A stretch of 64,000 bases of DNA, from NCBI RefSeq assembly GCF_003852895.1, contig NZ_QUSW01000001.1:1240001-1304000 (forward strand), in the 5' to 3' direction. Numbering within the stretch: the first letter of the stretch is position 1; each line of letters opens with the position of its first letter. The stretch comes from Rhizobacter terrae (GTDB lineage: Bacteria; Pseudomonadota; Gammaproteobacteria; Burkholderiales; Burkholderiaceae_C). The position numbers and the translations under genes were made by a program. Positions 9,909-17,693 of the stretch are shown here, piece by piece. Below the pieces are notes generated by a model. That model made no database searches and was not told where the DNA came from. It saw nothing but the letters and a program-made list of their open reading frames with translations.

Positions 9909-10934
9909 TCAGTTCGAGCCGACCGGCAGCGCCTTCGTCGATTCGCGAACGATCAGCTCCAGCATCGCCACCGTCGCGCGCGGCGGCTTGCGGCCTTCGA
10001 TCAAGGCCACCACCGCGCTCGCGGCCTCCCGGCCGAGGTCGCGCAGCGGCTGCCGCACGGAGGTGAGCGGCGGCAGCGAGAACGAGGAATGCGGCAGGTC
10101 GTCGTAGCCGATGAGCGAGATGTCATCGGGCACGCGCATGCCGCGGCGGTACATGGCCAGCATGGCGCCGTAGGCCGAGTCGTCGTTGGCCGCGAACACC
10201 GCGCTGAAGGGCAGTCCACGGTCGAGCAGCGTGTTCATGGCGGTCACGCCACCGGTTTCCACATAGCCGCCGTTGGCCACCAGGCGTTCGTCATAGGGAA
10301 TGCCCGCAGCCTCCAGCGCCTCGCGGTAGCCGCGCAAACGCTCGTCGGCATCGTGCCGCCCCTGCGGACCGCTGATGAACGCGATGCGCCGGTGACCCAG
10401 CTCGACAAAATGCTGCACCGCCATGCGAGCGCCGCTGTAGTGGTCGAAGCCCAGCGAATGCACACGCATGGAGGCCGACTGGCCACCCAGCAGCACCATG
10501 GGCACGCCCTGGGCATGCCGGTCCATGATCTCGTCGTCGAGGTCGGCCACCAGCAGGATGACACCGTCCACCCGCCGCCCGATCAGCGACAGCAGCCGCT
10601 GCTCCTCTTCCACCTTGTTCCAGTGACCGCTCACGAAGATGGCTTCGTAGTTGTGGCTGGCCAGCGCATCTTCCACGCCGCGCATTGCCTCATTGAAGAA
10701 TGAGCTCGCGATTTCCTGCGTCAGCACGCCCACCGTCATCGTGCGCCCCTTGGCCAGGCCCCGGGCTACCAGGTTGGGCCGGTAGTTCAGGCGCTTGATG
10801 CTGCTATCGATGGCGGCCTTCTTCTCGCTGGACACCTGGTGGGTGCCGCTGAGGTAGCGCGAGACGGTGCTGGTGGACACCCCGGCCAGGCGCGCCACCT
10901 CTTCCAAGGTGACAGTGTTGCTTTCGATCGACAT
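9909..10934 (-). CDS. LacI-family repressor of the beta-glucoside locus
   Basis: 341 residues. The N-terminal HTH and hinge are canonical (VTLEEVARLAGVSTSTVSRYLSG, then KAAIDSSIKRLNYRPNLVARGL), followed by a periplasmic-binding-fold sensor domain. It sits between the ABC operon (left) and the hydrolase operon (right), each carrying a perfect copy of TGCAAGCGCTTGCA. No such site precedes its own start, so strong autoregulation is not evident. The effector is likely a beta-glucoside or short glucan fragment; this is inferred from the regulon. Confidence 0.9.
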   Translation of the reverse strand: MSIESNTVTLEEVARLAGVSTSTVSRYLSGTHQVSSEKKAAIDSSIKRLNYRPNLVARGLAKGRTMTVGVLTQEIASSFFNEAMRGVEDALASHNYEAIFVSGHWNKVEEEQRLLSLIGRRVDGVILLVADLDDEIMDRHAQGVPMVLLGGQSASMRVHSLGFDHYSGARMAVQHFVELGHRRIAFISGPQGRHDADERLRGYREALEAAGIPYDERLVANGGYVETGGVTAMNTLLDRGLPFSAVFAANDDSAYGAMLAMYRRGMRVPDDISLIGYDDLPHSSFSLPPLTSVRQPLRDLGREAASAVVALIEGRKPPRATVAMLELIVRESTKALPVGSN

Positions 10935-11055
10935 CCGTGGATGATAGCGCTTGTCTCGCCAACGATCATGTCGTAATCGCGCACGAGAACGGGGCATTCA
11001 CCTAGGTAAAACGCGAAGATTTGGCGGTTTCGCAAGAATCGCTAGGCGACGTTGT

Positions 11056-11069
11056 TGCAAGCGCTTGCA
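11056..11069. promoter_or_regulatory. LacI-family operator TGCAAGCGCTTGCA upstream of the hydrolase operon
   Basis: A perfect 14-base palindrome, identical to the core of the operator at 9690, ends 21 bases before the ATG of the GH1 gene. A repressor here would block elongation or promoter clearance for the whole GH1-GH-GH26-lipoprotein transcript. Confidence 0.85.
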
Positions 11070-11090
11070 TGGCCAGCTATCGTGGCCGCC

Positions 11091-12491
11091 ATGAAGTCAC
11101 ATCCCCCCATTCAATTCCCGTCCCAGTTCCTGTGGGGCGCTGCCACCTCGGCCTACCAGATCGAAGGTGCACACGACGTCGACGGCCGTGCGCCCAGCAT
11201 CTGGGACAGCTTCGCCAAGACGCCCGGCCGCGTGGTGAACGGCGACAACGGCGACATCGCCTGCGACTCCTACCGCCGCGTGGAGGAAGACGTTGCGCTG
11301 CTCAAGCAGATGGGCGCACGCGCCTACCGCTTCTCCATCGCCTGGCCGCGGGTCATGCCCCATGGCCGCGGCGAAGTGAACCCGCTGGGCATCGCGTACT
11401 ACAAGCGCCTGGTGAGCCTGCTGCGCGACGCGGGCATCGCGCCCATGGCCACGCTCTACCACTGGGACCTGCCGCAGGCCCTGCATGACGAAGGCGGCTG
11501 GATGAACCGCCGCACCGCGCAGGACTTCGCGGCCTTCGCCGCCGTCATGTTCGACGCGCTCGGCGAGAGCGTGCCCTTCTGGTTCACCGTGAACGAGCCG
11601 TGGTGCGCCTCGTTCCTGTCGCATGCCATCGGCGAGCATGCGCCCGGCGAGAAGGACCTCAACCGCGCTGTCACCGTGGCCCACCACCTGCTGCTCGGCC
11701 ACGGTCTCGCCATGACGGAATTCCGCAAGCGCAAGCTGGGCGGCCAGATCGGCATGGCGCCCAACGTCGACTGGCGCGAGCCCTACTCGCAGGACCCGGA
11801 GGACATCGCTGCCTGCGAACGCGGGCTGGACTGGTTCAACCGCTGGTTCATCGACCCCATCTACCACGGCCGCTATCCGGCCGCGATGGCGGCGCGCTAT
11901 GCCGAACTGGGCATCCGCGCGCCCATCGAGGACGGCGACATGGCCACCATCAGCCAGCACCCGGACATGCTGGGCATCAACTACTACACCGGCAGCTTCG
12001 CGAAGGCGCCGGCCAACCCCCTGCCGCTGCGCCCCGGCGACAGCCCGCAGCGGCAGATGGATGCGCTGCGCAACCTGGACACGGTCAACGTGCCCGGCTT
12101 CGCGAAGACGCACATCGACTGGCCCATCTTCCCCGAAGGCTTCACCAAGGTGCTGACCTGGCTGCGCGACGAGTACGGCAACCCGCCGGTGTTCATCACC
12201 GAGAACGGCGCCTGCGACAACACGCAGGTGGGCCATGACGGCCAGGTGCACGACGCGCTGCGCGTGGAGTACATGCACCGCCACGTGATCGCGCTGCACC
12301 GTGCCATCCGCTCGGGCTGCGACATCCGCGGCTACATGGCCTGGTCGCTGCTGGACAACTTCGAGTGGGCCTACGGCTACGGCAAGCGCTTCGGCCTCAT
12401 CCACGTGGACTTCGGCACGCAGCAGCGCACGCCCAAGGACAGCTTCCACTGGTACAGCCAGCTCATTGCGAACAACGGCTGCGCAGCATGA
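11091..12491 (+). CDS. Cytosolic GH1 beta-glucosidase
   Basis: 466 residues, full length for bacterial GH1 and without a signal peptide. The N-terminal FLWGAATSAYQIEGA motif, the acid/base E169 in TVNEPW and the nucleophile E371 in ITENG are all present, as is the C-terminal WSLLDNFEWAYGYGKRFGL signature. It hydrolyses beta-glucosides or cello/laminari-oligosaccharides entering through the neighbouring ABC importer. It is first of a tightly overlapping operon; its TGA overlaps the next ATG. The start is the ATG at 11091, after the operator. Confidence 0.93.
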   Translation: MKSHPPIQFPSQFLWGAATSAYQIEGAHDVDGRAPSIWDSFAKTPGRVVNGDNGDIACDSYRRVEEDVALLKQMGARAYRFSIAWPRVMPHGRGEVNPLGIAYYKRLVSLLRDAGIAPMATLYHWDLPQALHDEGGWMNRRTAQDFAAFAAVMFDALGESVPFWFTVNEPWCASFLSHAIGEHAPGEKDLNRAVTVAHHLLLGHGLAMTEFRKRKLGGQIGMAPNVDWREPYSQDPEDIAACERGLDWFNRWFIDPIYHGRYPAAMAARYAELGIRAPIEDGDMATISQHPDMLGINYYTGSFAKAPANPLPLRPGDSPQRQMDALRNLDTVNVPGFAKTHIDWPIFPEGFTKVLTWLRDEYGNPPVFITENGACDNTQVGHDGQVHDALRVEYMHRHVIALHRAIRSGCDIRGYMAWSLLDNFEWAYGYGKRFGLIHVDFGTQQRTPKDSFHWYSQLIANNGCAA

Positions 12492-13795
12492 AGCACCTCA
12501 TCACACGGCGGACGGTCGCGCGCATGGCAGCCCTCGGCTGCAGTGCGCTCGCGCTCGCCGTGGCGCACGGCGAAACCACGGTGACGGTGGACGCGGGCCG
12601 CGAAGGCCTGGCCGTGAACCGTGCCGTGACCGCCGGCTTCAACTTCGGCAACTGGATGGCAGTGGCCGACTGGAAAGACGAGCTCGCGAAGGTGCCGACC
12701 GCCGCCCTGCGCTTCCCGGGGGGGAACGTCGGCGACGAGCAGGACATGGATGCCGCATCGCTGGACACGTTCAAGCTGCTGCTGTCGATGGTCAAGGGTG
12801 GCCCGGAACTCACCATCCAGACACGCGTCTTCGAAGGCCGTCCGGACCGGCCGGCCGGCAACAAGCCCGAGGACGCCGCCCGCGCGGTGCGCATGGCCCG
12901 CGAACGCGGCCTGAACGTCACGACATGGGAAATCGGCAACGAGCCGGACCTCTTCAGCGAAGTGCGCGGCGATGCAAGCTGGACCGCCCAGCGCTACTGC
13001 GACATGTTCCGGGCCCAGGCAGCCGCGATTCGCCACGAGGACCCGAAGGCGCTCATCGCCGGTCCGGCGGTCTCCGGCGCACAGCCGGGCGCCCCGCGCT
13101 TCGTCGCAGCCTTCGTCGAACGCTGCGGCGACGTGGTGGACGTGCTGACCTGGCACATCTACCCCACCGATGGTGACGGCACCGAAGACTCCGCGCTGTC
13201 CACCGTGGCCGAGGTCGACCGCTCCATCGCCCACTACACCGCACTGTGGAAGGACGCGAAGCGCAATCCGCTGGGCCACCAGCGCGCCATCAAGTTCGGC
13301 ATCACCGAGTTCGGCCTGTCGTGGAAGACCGACCGGCCGCGCTTCCTCGCCGACCAGACCGGCGCGCTGTGGGCTGGCGAGTCCGCGCTTCGCATGGCCG
13401 AGCAGGGTGTGTCGGTGGCGCACTACTTCGCCTACCAGGGCACTGGCTTTCACGGCCTGCTGGACATCGGCGGCGTGCCGCGCCCGACCTACTACGGCTT
13501 CCAGCTGGTGCGTGAACTCGACGGCCGCTTCGTGGACACGCGCAGCAGCGATGCATCGCTGTGGGCGCACGCGGCGCGCTCGGGCAAGCAGGCGAAGCTG
13601 CTGCTCATCAACACCGCCGCCAGCGCGCAAAGCGTGCGCATCGACGCCCGCGGCTTGCGTGCCGTGAGCGCACGCGGCTTTGACGCCGAGGTGGTGGAAA
13701 GCGAAGCACCCTTCGCCGACATCGCGGTGAAGGACGGCAAACTCACGCTGCCCGCCCGGTCCATGGCCCTCGTTCAACTGGACGCGCAGCCGTGA
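12488..13795 (+). CDS. Exported clan GH-A glycoside hydrolase (GH39/44/51/79-like)
   Basis: 435 residues with a signal peptide (through ALAVAHG, about residue 27). The TIM-barrel signatures of clan GH-A are present: ALRFPGGNVGDE on an early strand, WEIGNEPD with the likely acid/base Glu, and KFGITEFGLSW with the likely nucleophile. A small C-terminal beta domain follows (about 350-435). The family cannot be fixed by eye; RFPGGN plus EIGNEPD is shared by GH39, GH44, GH51 and GH79. It overlaps GH1 by ATGA and the GH26 gene by the same 4 bases. It probably attacks a polysaccharide outside the cytoplasm. Confidence 0.75.
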   Translation: MKHLITRRTVARMAALGCSALALAVAHGETTVTVDAGREGLAVNRAVTAGFNFGNWMAVADWKDELAKVPTAALRFPGGNVGDEQDMDAASLDTFKLLLSMVKGGPELTIQTRVFEGRPDRPAGNKPEDAARAVRMARERGLNVTTWEIGNEPDLFSEVRGDASWTAQRYCDMFRAQAAAIRHEDPKALIAGPAVSGAQPGAPRFVAAFVERCGDVVDVLTWHIYPTDGDGTEDSALSTVAEVDRSIAHYTALWKDAKRNPLGHQRAIKFGITEFGLSWKTDRPRFLADQTGALWAGESALRMAEQGVSVAHYFAYQGTGFHGLLDIGGVPRPTYYGFQLVRELDGRFVDTRSSDASLWAHAARSGKQAKLLLINTAASAQSVRIDARGLRAVSARGFDAEVVESEAPFADIAVKDGKLTLPARSMALVQLDAQP

Positions 13796-14826
13796 ACAGC
13801 ACCCGACGCCACCTCGTCAGCGCCGCAGCCATGGGCCTGGCCTGGCCCGCGCTCGCCGCGCCCGCGCCCTCTGCGCTGGACAAGGCGCTGAAGCTGCCCG
13901 TACTGGTGGACGGCAGCGACGATGCGGCCAAGGGCATCTTCTTCGGCATCTTCCGGGAAGACGCGCTGCCCGACGTGGTGGCCACCACGCAATCGGACCT
14001 TCGCCGCCAGCCGGCGGCCGCGATGTGGTTCACGCGCTTCGAATCGGCCTTCCCGGAATCGCAGCTTCGCTTCCTCGCGCAGCGCAACATCGCCGCGCAG
14101 GTCACCTGGGAACCCTGGGGCCACGGCAACAAGCCGATCACCCTGGCCGACATCGTCGAGGGTCGGTGGGATGCCTACATTGACACCTGGGCCCAGGCCG
14201 CCGCCAAGCTGGACCTGCCCTTCATGCTGCGCTTCGGCCACGAGTTCAACGGCGACTGGTACCCCTGGTGCACGGTGAACAACGAGCGCCAGCCCGAGCT
14301 GTTCGTGAAGGCGCACCGCCGCGTGGTGCAGCGCTTTCGCGATGCCGGTGCGCACCAGGTGCAGTGGGTCTGGTGCTTCAACAACGCGAGTGCGCCGGCG
14401 GCGTCGTGGAACGACCCGCGCGCGGCTTGGCCGGGCGACGAGTTCGTCGACTGGATCGGCATCGACGGCTACAACTTCGGCAGCAGCCGCAGCTGGTCGC
14501 GCTGGACCTCGTTCGCCGATGTATTCAGCGATGCCGTCGCCACCGCACGCGCCATCTCGCCCGACAAGCCCATCGTGCTGGCCGAACTCGGCTGCTCGGA
14601 AACCGGCGGCGACAAGGCCGCCTGGATCGCGCGCATGTTCAGCGACATCGAGTCGCTGCCCAACGTGCGCGCCTTCACCTGGTTCGACACGGTCAAGGAG
14701 ACCAGTTGGTCGCTCACCTCGAGCGACGAGAGCTGGCTCGCCGCCATCCAGAGTCTTCGCCGCGCGTCCATTCGGGGGAATGGCCACGCGCTCCTGTCCA
14801 TCAGTCGAAAAAGGAGACCGACATGA
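13792..14826 (+). CDS. Exported GH26 glycoside hydrolase
   Basis: 344 residues. The N-terminus has a twin-arginine-like signal (STRRHLVSAAAMGLAWPALA). GH26 hallmarks are clear: acid/base E151 in RFGHEFNGDWYPW, the VDWIGIDGYNFG strand, and nucleophile E265 in VLAELGCSE. GH26 contains beta-mannanases and beta-1,3-1,4-glucanases; the glucan-type neighbours favour a lichenase role but do not prove it. Stop and start overlap both neighbours by ATGA, so it is translated as part of one operon. Confidence 0.85.
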   Translation: MNSTRRHLVSAAAMGLAWPALAAPAPSALDKALKLPVLVDGSDDAAKGIFFGIFREDALPDVVATTQSDLRRQPAAAMWFTRFESAFPESQLRFLAQRNIAAQVTWEPWGHGNKPITLADIVEGRWDAYIDTWAQAAAKLDLPFMLRFGHEFNGDWYPWCTVNNERQPELFVKAHRRVVQRFRDAGAHQVQWVWCFNNASAPAASWNDPRAAWPGDEFVDWIGIDGYNFGSSRSWSRWTSFADVFSDAVATARAISPDKPIVLAELGCSETGGDKAAWIARMFSDIESLPNVRAFTWFDTVKETSWSLTSSDESWLAAIQSLRRASIRGNGHALLSISRKRRPT

Positions 14827-15542
14827 GACAACGTCCCGCCGCGAGCCGCGCATGGCTCGCCGCTGTGGCGGCCGCTGCCCTGGGCGCGGCCTGCAGCAGC
14901 ACACCGACGGCGCCGCCCGCGCCCGCGCCCAGTCCCGCACCCGCACCGGCACCCGCTCCTGCGGCCACCGCCGCAGCGCCGGCCCCGACCGCCGATGCCG
15001 GCAAGCTGGTGTTCGCCGCCATGAAGGCCGAGGGACGCACCGAGCAAGGCGCCTCGCTGGACGGCTTCGCCTACTCGGAGAAGCCCGGCGACGCGTCCTT
15101 CGGCAAGATCAGCGTGGCCGACGGCGTGGCGCACGTCACCGGCGTGATCTGGCCGCAAAAGGGCAGCAGCTGGGGCGGCATCGGCTTCAGTGTGGGCGCC
15201 GGCAATGGCGGCAAGACGCTGGACCTGTCCTCGTACAAGACGCTCACGCTGCAGCTGGCCGCCAATGCGCCGGGCACCTTGCGCATCCGCGTGATGGGCA
15301 ATGAGAAAGCCACGCGCGACAACGGCTGCTACCCGGTGGTGGTGCAACCGGTGAGCACCGAGCTTCGCGAATACAGCATCGACCTCAGCCGCTTCGCTTC
15401 CGAGGCGTACTGCGGCGGCAACGCCAGGACCATCGCCGCCACCAGCACTGCGGTGTCCGCGGTGGAAGTGGCCGATCCGAAGGTCGCTGGCGGCAAACGC
15501 GACATCGACTTCCAGGTGGGCCGCATCACGCTGAGCCGCTAG
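14823..15542 (+). CDS. PA-linker lipoprotein with two-cysteine module
   Basis: 239 residues behind AAAGGAGACCGAC. A hydrophobic signal ending GAACSS suggests lipidation, though the -3 residue is not ideal. A Pro/Ala linker covers about residues 35-60. The folded part contains EKPGDAS, LRIRVMGNEKATRDNGCYPVV and EAYCGGN, nearly the same pattern as the N-terminal module of the GH16-like protein at 2666 and more distantly the lipoprotein at 1792. There are no catalytic motifs. It is placed last in the GH1-GH26 unit and before the porin, so a surface glycan-binding role is plausible but unproven. Confidence 0.75.
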   Translation: MRQRPAASRAWLAAVAAAALGAACSSTPTAPPAPAPSPAPAPAPAPAATAAAPAPTADAGKLVFAAMKAEGRTEQGASLDGFAYSEKPGDASFGKISVADGVAHVTGVIWPQKGSSWGGIGFSVGAGNGGKTLDLSSYKTLTLQLAANAPGTLRIRVMGNEKATRDNGCYPVVVQPVSTELREYSIDLSRFASEAYCGGNARTIAATSTAVSAVEVADPKVAGGKRDIDFQVGRITLSR

Positions 15543-15642
15543 TCCCACCACCCCTCTTTCTCGCACATGCGCGCGGCGCCGGGCAGCCGCGTGCAGGACT
15601 TCCTCACGCCCAAAAACCTTTCGAGCACTACAGGAGACTCTC

Positions 15643-16833
15643 ATGAAAAGGACAACTCTCGCACTGGCAGCCGCGCTTCTCGCGGCCTGCGGCGCCGCGA
15701 ACGCGACGCAAGTGGACTTCTCCGGCTACATGCGCGCCGGCACCGGCATCAACGCCCGCGGCGGCACGCAGGTGTGCTTCGGCCTGCCGGGCGCGGACAC
15801 CAAGTGGCGCCTGGGCAATGAGTGCGACTACGTGATCGAGCCCACCTTCACCGCCAAGCTGGCCGAGTACGAAGGCGCCGACTGGAACGTGCGCGTCATG
15901 CCCAGCGTCTACCGCGCCTGGGGCCAGACCGAGAACGGCACGGACGAGCTGACCACCCGCTTCGGCCAGATCTACATCTTCGGCAACAAGATCTCGCAGT
16001 TGGGCAACGGCACGGCCTGGGCCGGCCGCCGCTTCTACAACCGCCTGCAGACGGGCATCAACGACCAGTTCCTCGAGAACAACGACGGCGACGGCGCCGG
16101 CATCGAGAACATGGACGTGGGCCTGGGCAAGCTGAGCGTGGCCTTCATGATGAACGGCCGCGGTGCCGCGAACGACAACCGCTTCGCACTGCCGATCCGC
16201 CTGACCAACATCAAGGACATGCCCAACGGCGAGCTGTCGATCTACGTCACGCCGTCGGCCCAGCTGAAGTCGCATGACCAGACCGCCGGCACCGACCCGG
16301 TGAAGCAGCCCAACGGCATTGCCTTCGGCGCCTACCAGAGCCTGTCGGGCTTCCTCGGTGGCGACACGCTGCTGGGCTTCAAGCACGACAAGACCGGCGA
16401 CGTGAAGAACACGCGCTTCGTCGTGCAACAGACCGGCAAGCTGGCCGCCAGCACCAGCTTCGACCTGTTCGGCGAGTACCGCATCAACGACAACGCCGGC
16501 GTGAAGAGCAAGTGGACCGCGCTGGGCGGCCGCACCGACACGCACATCAGCGGCCCCTTCCGCTTCCTGGCCGAACTGGGCACGGACATCGTCAAGCCCG
16601 ATGGCGCCGCCACGCGCCAGATGACCAAGCTGACGCTGGCTGGTGCAGTCTCCGCCGGCAAGGAGCCCTGGTCGCGTCCGACGCTGCGCCTGTTCGTCAC
16701 GCACGCCTTCTGGAATGAAGCTGCACGCCAGGTGCTGGGTGACAACTGGGTCAACGGCGAACGCCTGAAGCAGGTCTATGGCGACCAGAAGTCCGGCACG
16801 TCCATCGGCATCCAGGCTGAAGCCTGGTGGTGA
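15643..16833 (+). CDS. LamB/maltoporin-family outer-membrane porin
   Basis: 396 residues with a signal peptide ending ANA-TQVDFSGYMRAG, the normal opening of LamB porins. Maltoporin marks include the conserved CxGL..., KWRLGNECDYVIEP, FGQIYIFG and GRRFYNR, with a C-terminal aromatic residue (EAWW) needed for BAM-assisted insertion. It follows the lipoprotein by 100 bases with its own ACAGGAG ribosome site and ends at a strong hairpin, closing the plus-strand operon. It should carry the oligosaccharides made by the GH16/GH17/GH26 enzymes across the outer membrane. Confidence 0.92.
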   Translation: MKRTTLALAAALLAACGAANATQVDFSGYMRAGTGINARGGTQVCFGLPGADTKWRLGNECDYVIEPTFTAKLAEYEGADWNVRVMPSVYRAWGQTENGTDELTTRFGQIYIFGNKISQLGNGTAWAGRRFYNRLQTGINDQFLENNDGDGAGIENMDVGLGKLSVAFMMNGRGAANDNRFALPIRLTNIKDMPNGELSIYVTPSAQLKSHDQTAGTDPVKQPNGIAFGAYQSLSGFLGGDTLLGFKHDKTGDVKNTRFVVQQTGKLAASTSFDLFGEYRINDNAGVKSKWTALGGRTDTHISGPFRFLAELGTDIVKPDGAATRQMTKLTLAGAVSAGKEPWSRPTLRLFVTHAFWNEAARQVLGDNWVNGERLKQVYGDQKSGTSIGIQAEAWW

Positions 16834-16847
16834 TCAGCGCTTGAGAC

Positions 16848-16874
16848 AGGAAGGCGCCATCGAAGCGCCTTCCT
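16848..16874 (+). terminator. Hairpin after the porin gene
   Basis: A perfect 10-bp stem AGGAAGGCGC/GCGCCTTCCT with a 7-base loop lies 15 bases beyond the porin stop. There is no long T run after it, so termination may be partial or need Rho. Confidence 0.7.
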
Positions 16875-16922
16875 GAATGGTCATCGGTGCGTCGCTTGTA
16901 CTGGACAAGCTTGCGGCGCTTT

Positions 16923-16955
16923 GTAGGGCGGGCGCGTTGGCTGCGTCCGCCCTAC
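16923..16955 (-). terminator. GTAGGGCGG hairpin downstream of the response regulator
   Basis: Perfect 9-base arms GTAGGGCGG and CCGCCCTAC enclose 15 bases, 18 bases past the stop of the minus-strand response-regulator gene at 16974. GTAGGGCGG-type hairpins recur as intergenic elements in many Proteobacteria; here it is placed to act as a terminator for the seven-gene unit. The T run is short. Confidence 0.55.
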
Positions 16956-16973
16956 TCTCTTCTTGCCGCCGGC

Positions 16974-17693
16974 TCAGGTGCGCTGCTCCACGATCCGGTA
17001 GCCGACGCCTGGCTCGGTCATCAGCAACTGCGGGTCTGCAGGGTTCTCTTCCAGCTTTGCACGAAGCTGAGCCATGTACAGGCGCAGGTAGTGCGTGTGC
17101 TCGGTGAACTCCGCACCCCAGACGTCCAGCAGCAGTTGGCGGTGCGTCACCACCTGGCCTGCGCTGCGCACCAGGCGGGCCAGCAAGTTGAACTCGGTGG
17201 GCGTCAGGTGCACTTCCTTGCCGTCCAGCAGCACGTCGCGTGTGCCCAGGTCGATGTCCAGGCCTCGCAGGCTGTAGTGCGTCACCGCGGGCGCCACGCT
17301 CGTGCCCCGGTGCCTGAGGCCGACCCGCATGCGGGCCAGCAATTCGCGGATGCTGAACGGCTTGACCAGATAGTCGTCGGCGCCTTCGTCAAGCAATCGA
17401 ACCTTCTGGCCATCGCTTTCCCGCGCCGAGATGACGATGAGCGGCACGTTGTGCTTCTGCCTGAGCGCCACCAGCAACTGTTCGCCATCGCCGTCCGGCA
17501 GGCCAAGGTCCAGCAGCACCATGTCCACCGGCGCGCATCCCTGCGACGTGCCAGCCCCCAGGCCTCTGAGAAGGGCGAAGCCCTCGCTCAGGCTCGCGGC
17601 GGTGTAGACCTCGTAGCCCTCGGCCGCCACTGCGTCCTTCAGCGTCTGGCACAACTCGCGGTCATCCTCGACCAACAGCACTCGCAGCGTCAT
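16974..17693 (-). CDS. OmpR/KdpE-family response regulator
   Basis: 239 residues. The receiver domain carries acidic residues EDD at 9-11, phosphoacceptor D62 (VLLDLGLPD) and K113-region VKPF, followed by an OmpR-type winged helix ending with the usual TEPGVGYRIVE. Its ATG overlaps the stop of the sensor kinase gene (ATGA). Overall it looks like KdpE, but no kdpFABC genes are nearby; instead the pair ends a seven-gene unit with an unusual ABC system. Likely targets are that unit's own promoter upstream of 24680. Confidence 0.88.
   Translation of the reverse strand: MTLRVLLVEDDRELCQTLKDAVAAEGYEVYTAASLSEGFALLRGLGAGTSQGCAPVDMVLLDLGLPDGDGEQLLVALRQKHNVPLIVISARESDGQKVRLLDEGADDYLVKPFSIRELLARMRVGLRHRGTSVAPAVTHYSLRGLDIDLGTRDVLLDGKEVHLTPTEFNLLARLVRSAGQVVTHRQLLLDVWGAEFTEHTHYLRLYMAQLRAKLEENPADPQLLMTEPGVGYRIVEQRT

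Noticed and set aside
16923-16955. REP/BIME mobile element
   Set aside because: Only one GTAGGGCGG hairpin is seen and its place just after a stop codon is explained by termination.
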